64,000 nucleotides of DNA from Diphasiastrum complanatum (taxonomy: Eukaryota > Streptophyta > Lycopodiopsida > Lycopodiales > Lycopodiaceae): positions 10,241,456 through 10,305,455 of the forward strand of contig CM055102.1 of assembly GCA_029204225.1 (NCBI GenBank), written 5' to 3'. This document shows positions 36,991 to 49,356 of the stretch, piece by piece (the first letter of the stretch is position 1; the number at the start of each line of letters is the position of its first letter). The translations under genes and the position numbers were made by a program. The notes under the pieces are model-generated. The model had not been told where the DNA came from and searched no databases. It worked only from the letters and a program-made list of their open reading frames with translations.

Positions 36991-37499
36991 CTCTAGTTCT
37001 GATTTGATTCAATCTGCTAGGATGCTCTTTGCTTGAGGTGCAATCCACAAGAAATCTCTGAGAGATAAGTTCATATGGCTAGCCAGTAGACTTGTGAGCA
37101 CTCCCATTTGTGGAACCTCAGGCTCTCCCATTTTAAAGGGTATTTCATGATGATGCAAACAATTGTTGAGATCTGTTCTTAAGGGTGAGCCTGTTGGTGG
37201 TGATGGTATTTATGTGACTAGAGGTTCTGCAGATTTTTCCTTGGCTCGTGCAACTTCCTATGCTTGCGTCCCCTGTATCCAATGGCGTATCTTTTGATAT
37301 TGTTGTCCTTCTTCCCTTACATTAGGATAAGGTCCGGTAGTTGAGGGTTGATCGTCTACCAATGATACTGAGGAGGATGGTGATGGCGCCACTTCCTTCC
37401 GCTTCTGGGCTCATGTAATAGCTACCACCGATTCCTTTTTGGAACTGTTATTGGTTGCACTATGATTAGAATTAATGGCACACTTGTTCTAGGTCGCAA

Positions 37500-38060
37500 T
37501 GGACAAATCTTGTAACAGTGCCCGTAATGGCATTCTCGACAAAAGGGTGTAGATATGCCCTTATGAGGACATTCCGCAATTATGTGCCCTTCATTGCATC
37601 CATAGCAGCCATGGAATCTCTCACCTTCACGTTGAGGCTGGGCAGCGTAGGTCTCAAAATATTCGTTGATAGCCGGATCGACATATGGTTCATTCGGACC
37701 ATATTAGTGCTGCTCAGGTTGGGGTGGTCTCTCGTGCTTTGTTGATGTCAAGTTTACATGGGCCACTTGATTGTTAGCTAGACCTGGTGGTGCTAGTAAA
37801 GCCATGCGTTGCTGATTCATTGGCGCTCCAAACCATGGTGCTGCATTCGGTGCCCCTTGGTGATAAGGATAAGAGGTTTGGTACTGATTTCTCTTTTGTT
37901 GTATGATTCTGGGGTTGAATGAGCAGAATGTTGTTTCGTGTGATGACGCATTGCACAAGTGGCAATACCATTGTGTTAGTTTAAGATTCTGTTTCAAAAC
38001 TGGACACTCATTGGCAATATGATTATGGGTACAAATCGGACACCATACATTCTCCCTTCG
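37500..38060 (-). pseudogene. Gypsy-3 nucleocapsid with four zinc knuckles
   Basis: Four knuckles are seen in order from the gag side: CPICTHNHIANEC, CHLCNASSHETTFC, CYGCNEGHIIAEC and CRECHYGHCYKIC (the last irregular). They are spread over several frames between about 38,040 and 37,510. Zinc knuckles bind element RNA for packaging. Most plant gypsy gags have one or two. Confidence 0.7.
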
Positions 38061-38181
38061 AGGATACTATAGCTAGTTCTGAACTCGTGCATTAGATGAT
38101 GACACTACAGCTCCTTGTAAGGCTTCAATTTTCTATCAAACTGGGCCTTTAGTTGGTCCATCTGTTGTTTGTGTAGTTTCG

Positions 38182-38913
38182 TCATTTTTCCATCAGCAGA
38201 TCTGTTGAGATATTGGAAGCAGTGGAGGTTGATGCTATCGATGGAGTTGGATGATGGGCTGTTGGATAAGAGTCACTGAGCCTTCGTCCTCTTCTTTGAT
38301 AGCATCTTCCATGGCTTCTTGCAACCTGGCGTTTGAGCTCTTTTCGGATGCTTCGTGGTAACCCATTGAGAAACCACATAATCATCGCACAATCAGGAGT
38401 CAAAATTGTGTTGCATTCGGGTCTAAGATGCTTGACCCATTCAATGTGATCCCGAACCCTTTCTCTCTTTCCCATCTTGACTTTGCTTAACAGGAGAAAT
38501 AGATCTTCCAGGAACTTTCTCGGTTTAAAGCGCATGATGAGAGTTGCTTTAACCCCTTCCCATATAGACTTTTCTTCAGCTGATAGGTTGAAGAACCAGT
38601 CTTGGGCTGTAGTTACTAGTGACATGAGAAACAACTTCAATTTATTCGTCAGAGTCTGTTTGCCATATATTTCGCATGCTTGTTCGTATATATGGAAGAA
38701 CCTGATCGGATCTATCGATCCATTATATTTAGGCATTTCAAGACGAGGTGCCCTCTGAACTGCTTGCAAGGGTACGACAGGTACAGGTTGATCCATTGGT
38801 TCCATTTCTACTGGTCCTACTTCTGGTTCAATTCGCGCTGTTGCAACTCTGGGGAGATTTGGTGCTTGATTTTTTGTTCTAACTGGTACTGACCATTCGG
38901 ATCTCAGATTCAT
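38182..38913 (-). pseudogene. Gypsy-3 gag capsid domain
   Basis: A 243-codon frame starts MNLRSEWSVPVRTKNQAP. It includes the retrotransposon-gag core (LEMPKYNGSIDPIRFFHIYE, LFLMSLVTTAQDWF, RERVRDHIEWVKHL). It is open across the capsid domain and stops before the knuckles. Gag forms the virus-like particle shell. Confidence 0.85.
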
Positions 38914-39099
38914 TCATCAGGGAAGTCCAGGGTAGCTGGATCTTGATGGATATGTGAAAAGAAGTCTAGATCTGTGAGGATTTGATCAGTTTCAATGGCT
39001 ATTAGTGTGATTTTAGCCTCTTTTTGGTGGTTTTTCCTTGATATCTCTCTGCTCCTTGCTCTGATTGGTCTGAGATTTTCATAGTAGACAGATATGAGG

Positions 39100-39910
39100 C
39101 AGATCTTGCTATTTAATCTATCTGCAAGAGTTGCTCATGCAAGGGTTGGGTGTGCGAGAGTTCTTTCTACTGTTTTGTAGTAAAAAACACTGATTTCTCA
39201 AGATCTACTGTGAAGTAACTCTCGCAGGCTTTATTGGAGCTAGATTTGATGTGGATCTGGCTTTGTACAAAGTGGCAAGAGTTCTTTCTCACAAATCTAA
39301 GGTTATTGATGTTTGCGAGGGTTCAAGCCCACTTTTTGGCTTACAGATCTATCAATACTTCAAACTAACTCTTGTAGGCCTCATCACTATGTAAAATGAC
39401 CTTTTGAAAACAATGGAATGGTCTGCGAGAGTTACTTGTATGAGGGTTTTTTGATTCTGATGATTTTCTCAATTTTTATGCACTTAAACCCACTTTTCAG
39501 CTTACTGGAATAAGATGAACTCTCGGAGGCTTTTCTGTATACCTATCTAAGTGAGATGGAGCTACAAGAGGCTCTACTTGCCACAAAAAACTGAAATTTT
39601 GATGTTTGCGAGGGTTCTGCCTTTGTTTTTTTTGTCTTTTTGACCTTGGAAACTCTCGCATGGGATGTAAATTTGCAAGGTAACTCTCGCGGACTCGCCT
39701 GTGTGCGTCGCACAATGAGATGCAACTTCAGGAGGCTATGAGAGAGTTGGTTTGCTGTTATGAATTTTTTTCTGATTTTACAAGGGATTTTTGAATTTTT
39801 TTTGGTTTTTCTTTGATTTTTTAAAATCTACCAGGAAGGCTTCTATGCGGGTCTTGAACAATGTCCTGGAGCTGCTGCCAGTCATGCGAGAGTTACTTTT
39901 TGTTGGTTAG
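39100..39910 (-). repeat. Gypsy-3 5' leader with reiterated GCGAGAGTT-type motif
   Basis: More than ten copies of GCGAGAGTT / AACTCTCGCAGG variants occur, for example near 39,117, 39,160, 39,213, 39,310, 39,425, 39,605, 39,650, 39,685 and 39,885. They are collinear with the gypsy-1 leader. No gene is present. Confidence 0.75.
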
Positions 39911-40170
39911 GGAGAAATAAAATCTGATGTGATTTTAGCCCCCCCTTTTTCCTCCAAACGCAGATTTGGGTATTTTTGTGATTTTTTGATGATTGTGATG
40001 GAATGCCAAGCCCTTAGAGGCTGTCTTAGGTCTCCACTACCTTTCCACACCTCCGCCACTAGTTCTCAACAATCCAATCACATAAAATCAAGCAAAACAA
40101 GCCTAAACTACTCCCAAATCCACCTAGACACACTAAAATAGGCAAAACAACTAAAAAGACAACTAAGCTT

Positions 40171-40189
40171 ATCCCCGGCAATGGCGCCA
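40171..40189 (-). other. Gypsy-3 primer-binding site (tRNA-Asp type)
   Basis: ATCCCCGGCAATGGCGCCA is the complement of the common plant gypsy site with one change, one base away from the LTR start at 40,191. Confidence 0.9.
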
Positions 40190-40190
40190 C

Positions 40191-41189
<999 letters not shown>

Positions 41190-42429
41190 TCAGTGAGGAT
41201 GCATTCTAGAACACCACCTCTAGCATTTTACGAGCTTTTTTTTTTGGCATTTTGGAGCCTTTCCAGCCATTTAAAAATGTATTAAAAGCTTTAAAGATAT
41301 AGTACACACAATAAAACCCCTAAACTATGTCTATTTGCAAGAAGTGATTCTTTTAACTCAAATCTTCACCAGAATACCTCATTTTTGGTGCAATAAGTTC
41401 AAAAATAACAATTTTTTTTATGATAAGCTCTTCCCAATGTTACTTTCATCAAAATACTGGACAACATGGAGTTTTTTAGTCCTTCTAAACACAACACAGA
41501 AGCTTGAAAAACATTGAACTAAATGGAACTAAATTTCAGTAAAATGAAGCTCTACAACTATCAAATGATTCCTATTCTTAAATGACGGTACCAAGTAATG
41601 ACTATTGTAACTATTAGTTCTCCAAATAGTCAAGTAACAAGTTTCTTGAGAAAACTTTCTTTACAATTGACATTTCTGAGCATAGAACTTGAACATATAT
41701 TGAAACTTTTCTCACTCAACAAATTTTTGTATTATTGATTGTGTCTTGGCTTGTTTGATGAAACTAAGAAAGAGCTTACATTTCCCATTGAAAATTTATG
41801 TGCTTCAACATATGTTTCTCTCTCTCACACTGTCTCTCCTAGCATTCACCTCCTATGAAGGATTTCCTCACTTCATTACGGAGCTTGTGACAAGCTGAAT
41901 CTATTGAGCAAGCACTTAGGATTGCAGGAACTCTAGATCTAATACCATGTAAACAACGCACTTCATAGAATATAAGCAAAAATATTAAGCCTCCATAGCG
42001 ACCATTTCAAAATGGTGTTATCATAAAATGTTTCACCAAGATGTTAAAATTTAGTAGTCCTATCCTTGGAGAAGTTTGGTGGAAAGGGTGACTACTAAGG
42101 GTGACTACTATGGGTGTCAAAGGTAGTGGTTTTTCTATGGGCCTTGGAAAAATGCATTCATTGTGGTGTACAAATGTGGCAAATGAGACGCACAATAAAT
42201 TGTTGGTTGTGGTAGTAGGACTAAAGAGAGCTCAGTCTCCTACTCTAGAAGACATAAACTTTGTCTTAGAGTATTGAAAGAGACATGGCTCACACACGTA
42301 TGGCATAGTGATCCAAGCAAAACTTGTCGTGCTACGTTAGGTGAGCTCGATATTTAATTGGTGCAAGTTCAATGTGTGTACATTGAATAAGTATTTTGCA
42401 AAATTTAGTTAAGAGAATAAGTGTGAGGG
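41190..42429. other. Intergenic DNA, possible degenerate copia edge
   Basis: No gene is seen. At 41,934-41,946 the sequence GATCTAATACCA followed by TGTAAACAAC resembles a decayed primer-binding-site complement and LTR start. No LTR partner supports it. Confidence 0.35.
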
Positions 42430-42860
42430 CTCTGGCACCTTGCCTGTGTGTAAGTCCCCAACCTGATGAGCAAGCCACGATTTCATTCTTTAGTTAAAGT
42501 TCAAGGCACGTTTTGGGCTATTAGGGAATAAAATAATTTAGAGGCCTAAAAGTCAAATTAGAAGAATAAAAATTAGTTCCACACCTATTTTTAAACTTGA
42601 AAGTTTAGCGAGTAGAGTTTGGCTAATTTAAGAAGGGTCCAATAACTATACTCCACTATTTTGGTTGTTATATTCAATTAATGATTCTACGATTTTGGTA
42701 ATTGGATGTCCTTGCTTCTACTAATCTTTCTTCTCATTCATTTTGTTATGGTTTTGGTGTTTATGCTATTTTGTGATTATTTGAATTTGTTAAATTATCA
42801 TTTGTTGATTATTTGAATTTGTTAAATTATCACTTGTTGATTGATTAGGGTTAAAGTTTG
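42430..42860. repeat. Dispersed repeat, copy 2
   Basis: Collinear, diverged partner of 22,230-22,640; also has an internal short duplication (GATTATTTGAATTTGTTAAA at about 42,774 and 42,808). Confidence 0.55.
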
Positions 42861-44859
42861 GTTAATGGTTAGGTTTCATTTAAAAGTTTCATATCATATA
42901 TTGAATAGGCATTTCTTCCTTGGGAAATAACTACTTGAATGACATGGAAGGTGAAACTAACTGTCAATCTCACACGCGTTGCATTGGACTTTGCAGGCAG
43001 GAGGAGTCTTAAGCAATTGGTCAGCTGTAGGGATTGTTCATAGGCTTTCTCATTGGCTGTTGGGACATTGCATTGCATCGTCAACATATATCTTCCTCAT
43101 GTGCTTTGCCTTGGAATTCTCAGGCTGGAAGCAAATCGAAATTTACATTATTGGTTGTAAGTCCCATGCCTTGTATATTCCAGCAAACTCTACTACAAAA
43201 ACGTTGCCAGTGCATTTTATGGATAATGCTAATTTCGAAAAGAGAGTCTGGAAAATGGATTTTGTGAAGGGTGTTTTTTGTTGCTTTTGCTTTTTCTCCC
43301 TGCACGGTATAGAACGCTCAAGGAAATTCTAGTAGACTGTACTACAATAATGTTACCAGTCTACTATAATGTTACTATTTCTAGTGTCTGAATTTTAGGT
43401 GAATCTTTTTGCGAGGGATGCTTTATGTTGTCTTTTGATCTTTTTCCCTCCATAAATGCAATGCAATGTCATTTCGATTGTAAAGCAACCTTTAACATTT
43501 AACATAGTATCATATAATTTAATTGAAGTGAAGACAAAGCACTAAAATGGTGGTGACTGGATGGTATCAAGCTAGTGCCTTATATTTATAGTGCCTGATC
43601 ATCACATTTTTATCAAGCTAGTCATGACCTTATCAAGCAATGAATTGTGAGGATCTAGGCCATGGAGTTTTTATCAAAAAAAGTTTGGGGGCTTCCAAGC
43701 TCTTGGGTTTTTTCTTGTTGTAAGTGAGCAAACTTGAAGGTTATGCCAAAATTATATGGTACAATCAAGTCAATCCATTTGTATGATGAGGGTTACATTC
43801 GTATTTAAACCTTGTAATAAGTTTTCTCTTGTTTGTAGACTTGTCAATTTCTCTTAGTACATTTTCAAATTTATAGAAATATCAATATCTTGGCTTATTG
43901 TAATCAAATATTACTCTTAGTTATGTTGTTAAAATATGATGTAGCTTTAGTATATATTTTTTGTTTATGTTCTAAAGCAAGTGTGCAAGCCTGCTACAAT
44001 TGCTATGGGCGAATCAGGTATGATCTCCTAACTAGGAAAGTGGGTTGATAGCCCATTATCCTTTTGATGGCTAGTGAAATTGGTTGATAGCCAACTTTCC
44101 TAGCCATAGGGCCTGAATTGGGGTTTAGGGTTTGCAATGTTTTTGTCCTGATTTTCAAAGAATGTTCCTATATTGTTTTACCAAAACAACTACATGTTGT
44201 GAACCATGGTTTAATGAAAAAGAGAGGTGACTTTGTAATGATTGTAGATGTGGATCTAACGGTTGCTAATTGAAAAAAGGACAAAAGCACAAATTTTTCA
44301 ATCATAGCCATAAAGTCATTGACACATGTTTAGTCCTTGAACCCCATTTAGTCACTGAACAACATCTAGTCGTTGAACTCCATCTAGTCATTGAACTCTA
44401 GTGATAAAAGGTAGGTTGTCGTTACTCGGTTTCAAGGGCTTAGCATGACACCTTTTAGCTCAATTTGTTTATTGAATGGTGTTCCCAAGTTATCATCAAA
44501 AAACCAAAATAAATAACATGCTCACTTGAGATGAGTCATCATGTCTGATTAGGCCTTTAATGGAGACAATTAGACTTTGTAATAAACACAATATTAGATA
44601 ATGATTTTAGTAGATGACATTTGGTTTCATGAAACAATTGGCCATGTACATTATTACATGTTTGGGGTCTACGATTTAAGCTATATATGTAGGGGTCAAA
44701 TTTTGGCTCATTGTCTTGACGTTTCTACGCCATGTTAATATTTGTCATGATTATTGACCCTTTATGATATGATGACTTTATCAAACAACACAAGACATAT
44801 GTGGGTTTAGGGATCTTTCCCAACATATCGCTGTTTGTTCAATTGCATGCTAAATCGCC
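42861..44859. other. Intergenic DNA upstream of the MULE-like cluster
   Basis: No supported gene. If the cluster downstream is a transposon its left terminus should lie here, but I could not see a terminal inverted repeat by eye. GGTTGATAGCC occurs twice at about 44,044 and 44,083, and a GTCATTGAAC-type phrase recurs three to four times at 44,320-44,400. Confidence 0.4.
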
Positions 44860-46020
44860 ATGGAAAGTGGACAACACGATGATAAGTTTACTAGGATACA
44901 ACGAAAGCAACTCAAACTTGAAATGCAAGTGCTCACCCATCCTCATGTAGAATGTGCAACTACAATTGTTGCAAAAGGTGGTGATAGTCCACATGCCAAA
45001 CAAGCCATTTTGGGTTTAGGGGTAAATGCACATTTACAAAACCGAGATTCAATGGCGGAAGCAACAATTCCAAAATTGATACTTCCTAGAAGTTTTTTCC
45101 ACCCTGATGTCAAGAAGGTGAAGGACAAGCCATCTCCTCCACCTGAGCCCATTGTTGGGTTGGCAAAATGTCAGTGGCTAGAAAGTAGATACAAAAAATT
45201 GGAGGCCTTTATGGAAAGAGAGGTGGCGAAGAAAGAGAAGGCACAACTAGACAACACAAAACTAAGGGACTCTATGGACAACCAAAATATTTTGAAGAGG
45301 AGTCTAAAAGAGGAAAGGGAGAAAAAGGACTTGTACAAGGAGCAATTTCATGTTGCCAGAGATGAGACCATTCGACAACGTCAAGAGATCGATAAACTTC
45401 GGCAAATGCTTCATGTGACCAAGAAAGAGACTTCTGATATTTTGAGGGCACAACATATGTTCTTGCCATGTCCAAATACGAATTGTGTGATTAGTGATAA
45501 GGCTACTTTTGGTGGGTTTCCAAGCAAGTTTGTATATATACCTCCCATGGTTCTCCCCCTTTCAGGTGCAATCTATTCAAAAAGGTTATCAACTTCTCAC
45601 CACCCAAATCCTGTGTGCCGATGGCCGCTCATCGAAGGAGATTTTTCCACCTTCAAGTCAACTTGTAAGACATTGAACAACTTTGCTGTGATATCCACAA
45701 GCTCCTCTCAAGAGTGCGTGAGGTTAGCTAGGTTTTATGCTAGCTATCTACCAATTTGGTTCAAAAGAGTTATGGGAAAGAAAAACAAACCCAGGTTAGA
45801 AGTTGATTGGTTCAATCCCAATCTACCAATTCCAAAGGGTTTGGATATTTTGATGTACATGAAAATACGCGACGCTTCTTCTTTGGAAAGGCGGATTTTT
45901 GGAGAGATGGCGAAATTCAAGTTTGTCGAAGGGGTGGATCCACGCTTTAACGATATCACAGAAGGTTACTCTGAAAGGGCCGACATATGTAGAGATACCA
46001 TTGAGAAGCTAGGAGAATAG
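44860..46020 (+). CDS. Uninterrupted 386-aa coiled-coil protein, unknown family
   Basis: ATG 44,860 to TAG 46,018-46,020, with an in-frame stop just upstream of the ATG. Residues about 1-95 are mixed. About 105-200 form a strongly charged probable coiled coil (YKKLEAFMEREVAKKEKAQL, SLKEEREKKDLYKEQFHVAR, QEIDKLRQMLHVTKKE). About 205-386 look globular (NPVCRWPLIEGDFSTFKSTC, LARFYASYLPIWFKRVMGKK, WFNPNLPIPKGLDILMYMK). No domain is recognised. It lies about 0.6 kb upstream of a broken FAR1/MULE-type transposase in the same direction, so it may be an accessory protein of that element. In AT-rich DNA a 386-codon frame without stops is unlikely by chance, in contrast to its broken neighbour. Confidence 0.6.
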   Translation: MESGQHDDKFTRIQRKQLKLEMQVLTHPHVECATTIVAKGGDSPHAKQAILGLGVNAHLQNRDSMAEATIPKLILPRSFFHPDVKKVKDKPSPPPEPIVGLAKCQWLESRYKKLEAFMEREVAKKEKAQLDNTKLRDSMDNQNILKRSLKEEREKKDLYKEQFHVARDETIRQRQEIDKLRQMLHVTKKETSDILRAQHMFLPCPNTNCVISDKATFGGFPSKFVYIPPMVLPLSGAIYSKRLSTSHHPNPVCRWPLIEGDFSTFKSTCKTLNNFAVISTSSSQECVRLARFYASYLPIWFKRVMGKKNKPRLEVDWFNPNLPIPKGLDILMYMKIRDASSLERRIFGEMAKFKFVEGVDPRFNDITEGYSERADICRDTIEKLGE

Positions 46021-46340
46021 ATATAATGTCATGGTTTTTTTTAGCATTTCTAAATAATCTTAGTTTTTTGGGTCATAGATGTGGCACAAGATGCTATAGT
46101 TCATTATAACATCGGACATAATACAAGTACATTTCAAAAGCTTGATAAGTAAAAAGGTTTTTAGGAAATTCAACGGACATTAATGCAAATTTACGCTACA
46201 CTACTGCAATCTATATTCACTCTTTGTTTGGTTTGAGTTTATGGTTTAGGGTGTGGTTATCTATCAATGAATGTGGTTGTTTGTGCACATGATGCAGTTT
46301 AGGGTTTAGGCTTTTGAAATGTGAAATTAATGTTTAGTCA

Positions 46341-46344
<4 letters not shown>

Positions 46345-46430
<86 letters not shown>

Positions 46431-46569
46431 GATCTACCCACTCAAGAGAGTGACTATTATGGATTTGTTTGGGCTTAATCATTGAACGACTCTCTCTCTC
46501 TCTCTTATTAATCTACCCACTCAGGAGAGTGACTATTATGGATTTGTTTGGGCTTAATCATTGAACGAC
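46345..46569. repeat. (CT)n microsatellite and 79-bp tandem duplication
   Basis: About 41 CT units run from 46,345 to 46,426. A unit ending CATTGAACGAC is then duplicated with a 79-bp period (about 46,412-46,490 and 46,491-46,569), carrying a short CT tract with it. Confidence 0.95.
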
Positions 46570-46660
46570 ATCTAGATTGGCAGGTGAAAGCAAATGTTGT
46601 ATTGGACAAAGATTTGTATGTATACCGGAACCTACTTTACGAACCTTTTGTTTTCTTTAG

Positions 46661-47814
46661 ATAATGAAGAAGATTACATTGACATTGGAGGAAATGTGAA
46701 CCCAGACCAAGAGGAAGTATTACTGGACAAATCGAAGTATATAAGCCCTTTGTTCTTTTCCTTCAATGCACACACCATTTGATGTGTACCAGTCTTCTAC
46801 AAAAAACTCTCCCAAGTTATGGGGAAATCATGCATGTAGATGCATCTTTTGTGGCCCTCATAAAAAATTCAAAAGGAAAATCAAACAAGGAGTATGATGT
46901 GCAGTGCAAGTGGAAGTACATACAGGACAAACTTGACACATTTATCACATTTTTCATATGCAAAGGGATAGCTCAACTGTTTTTTAAAGGTAAAGAGTCT
47001 CAAAGGATTCCATGCATCGAGCAATGGGATTATGTGTTTACTTCCTGTCATGTCAATGAGTATGCAAAGGACCATCAACCTTTAAGACAAACGCTGGAGA
47101 CTATAAAAAAGTTTTGGGTTGTTGGTAGTAAAAGGCATGGGGTGTCAGAGGACTATATTAAAGCATCTTACAATGCATGCATCTTTTGTAGAGACGGTAT
47201 TTTGAATGGTCCAAGGAACAAAGTGTCTAATCTCCCTTTTAGCCATGATGTGTTTTTACCAATGAATGAGTTACAAGCACACATTGAAGATGATGTTATA
47301 CAACATCGAGTTTGGTTAATCATGAGGCGATCCTATGTGTCAAAGGGTAGGTTCAACAAATTTAGGATTACGGAGTACATTTGCCATAGAGGAGAGTCAC
47401 AAATGTCTCCAAAACAAGAGGGAGCTCACGTAAGGCGTAGTTGTAGAGTTGGTTGTCCATTTCGGTTAAGATTGTCTATTCCAGTAAAAGATGATGGCAA
47501 TGTTGTGACTTTCAAAGTGACAAGGAGGCACGATTTCAATTATTTGATACGCATGAAAACCATTGTTTATGCATCCCCATCCATTGGTTGTACATGAGGT
47601 TGAAAGAGACCTCATGTCCTATAGAGACGCTTCTCAGCTTGCAAATGCATCAATGCATCGAGTTTCATTCTTGCAATCTCAAGCAAGTGAGGCTGAAAAA
47701 TCGAGTTATCGCTTTTTCCTGATTCCAAGGGGGGTTTCAGAACTGGCATACAAACTGCGTACCAAAGGTAATGTCAATATGCTATTTGTAGGGTTTGTTT
47801 ACAAAAAAAAATGA
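46661..47814 (+). pseudogene. Transposase N-terminal region with FAR1-type zinc finger
   Basis: An exon-like piece at 46,661-46,733 (NEEDYIDIGGNVNPDQEEV) is followed by the 272-codon frame 46,779-47,597. Near its end YICHRGES, RRSCRVGCPFRLRLSIP and VTRRHDFNY resemble the C-C-H-H finger of FAR1/MULE proteins. The frame changes near 47,565 and continues HPHPLVVHEVERDLMSYRDA to 47,814. An internal Cys/His-rich part (YNACIFCRDG) is unassigned. The likely role is binding transposon ends. Confidence 0.65.
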
Positions 47815-47837
47815 TTTTGTTACATCAACCTATACAG

Positions 47838-48345
47838 ACATTGCAGATGCACTCAGTACTGATGATTGGAGGAGTTTGAACCTTGAGGTGCTAGCTTTGA
47901 TAGAAAATAGAAAGGTAATATCTTAAAAACCCAACAGTCTAAAAGTGGTTACTATAATTCAGGTTTAGGGTTCCTTGGACTAACCCTTCTTTTGCAGGCT
48001 ATTCTATATCAACCATACTCTCCCAATAATGACGATGAATTAAAAAGACCCTTTGTTCTTGTCTTGCAAGACCAGTGAATGCTTGATATCGCTCAAAAAT
48101 TCTCTAGCCATAGTGCCTGGCAATTAACTCAACTTTTAACACGAATCAATTTGGTTTTCCATTGTTCGGAGCAGTGGTCCTTAACCAACTCGGACATGAC
48201 ATGCCTATTTGGTTCATGCTTTGTTCGGATGACAAGGGAAAGCAACACTAGGGAATCGCTTTGAAGATGGCCATGCGAGCAGTTTTTGCTAGACTCGGGG
48301 TCATGAGACCCCGAGCAATTGTGATAGACTTGTCTCATTGCAAGA
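47838..48345 (+). pseudogene. MULE transposase catalytic core, broken at the first Asp
   Basis: Exon-like pieces 47,838-47,914 (DIADALSTDDWRSLNLEVLA) and from 47,998 (AILYQPYSPNNDDELKRPFV) lead to the core. About 48,126-48,340 reads STFNTNQFGFPLFGAVV, MPIWFMLCSDDKGKQH, stop, ALKMAMRAVFARLG and RPRAIVID, a clear MULE transposase with the second catalytic Asp. The first Asp, expected before STF, is lost through a one-base deletion (frame change at about 48,124-48,127). A TAG follows KQH. The rest of the domain to the third acidic residue is missing. Confidence 0.8.
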
Positions 48346-49332
48346 AAAAATTGATGGCCTACGTGAGGTACTGGATGCGTTCTCAGCCAATGTCCACACC
48401 AAGATCGTAAACATGTCAAGCGAGGAACTCAATGAGCTCATTCAAATGTCTGAAACTCTAAAAGCTGCCCTGAATTCGTACAGAGAAATGTCAAGGCCCA
48501 CAACAAACTCCATGCCTAAAAGAGGGTCAACCTATTATTTGCAACAAAATGTGACAAGCACACGCACGGGCCATGGTAGAAACCGTAAGGTCAAAGTAGA
48601 AGTCACACCAAAGAGTGATACCAAGGAGCATCATGTTGTTAGAGAGCAACCCCCTCGTAACACACATACAAAGCGGGGCATAGGCAAGAAGCATGCTCGA
48701 GTTTGTCCTCCACGGAGCAATCGAGTCAATTGTTCAAGTTGTAATGTGCCAAACTTGTTCATAGGCAATATGGAAACCATTTGCTCAAGAATTGTAGCTC
48801 CACCATAGTGAAAAAAGATGCAAACCCAGTTGATAGGACACAAATCTTACAAGCCGAATCTAGGTCCAAGAGAGGAAAGGTTGCTTCTAGATATCCACAT
48901 GCTTCAAACAATGAGGTGAAGATAGAAAACATGGCTACTCAAACCCAAAAATTATCGCCATCCATCATTTTGGTTGAAGATGTAGAACAAGAACACGGGT
49001 CTCAGACGGAGAATACTTCTCCAGGTTTTTGCAATGAATCCTCACACCCTAAACAAAGATGTGGAAATGTGTGTGGGGCCTAAGCTGGCAAACAATCCTC
49101 CGAAATTGGACAATCTATCCCCGAATTCTTTGAATGAAGACGTCACAAAAAGTTGGGCCGAGATAAATCTTCACAACACCAAATGACAAACCCAACCATT
49201 CAACATGAAAATGTATCAATTGATGTTGTTGGACCGTCAACACAAAAAGTTATGGCAAAGTTTAGTGAACACGACATGGCACGCATGCTTGATGGGTTTG
49301 GAAACAAATTTCGATTCTCCTTGCCTAATTAA
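48346..49332 (+). pseudogene. Transposase C-terminal region with broken zinc knuckle
   Basis: The frame 48,338-48,808 (AFSANVHTKIVNMSSEELNE, then a basic stretch) ends in NCSSCN. The remaining His and Cys of a CCHC knuckle (GNHLLKNC) appear in the next frame, 48,781-49,083. This frame goes on as a low-complexity acidic linker (SIILVEDVEQEHGSQTE). A further piece at about 49,190-49,332 reads VSIDVVGPSTQKVMAKFSEH. Knuckle plus linker is the usual MULE C-terminus before an appended domain. Confidence 0.6.
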
Positions 49333-49356
49333 GCTCTCATTATTGTTTTTTTTCAG

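Noticed and set aside
42979-43332. 117-codon plus-strand ORF with hydrophobic stretches
   Set aside because: No domain, no splice or start context, and an overlapping alternative frame of similar length; probably chance.
43561-43580. TGGTATCAAGCT resembling a copia primer-binding site
   Set aside because: No CA-ending LTR precedes it and no element sequence follows, so the match is likely chance.
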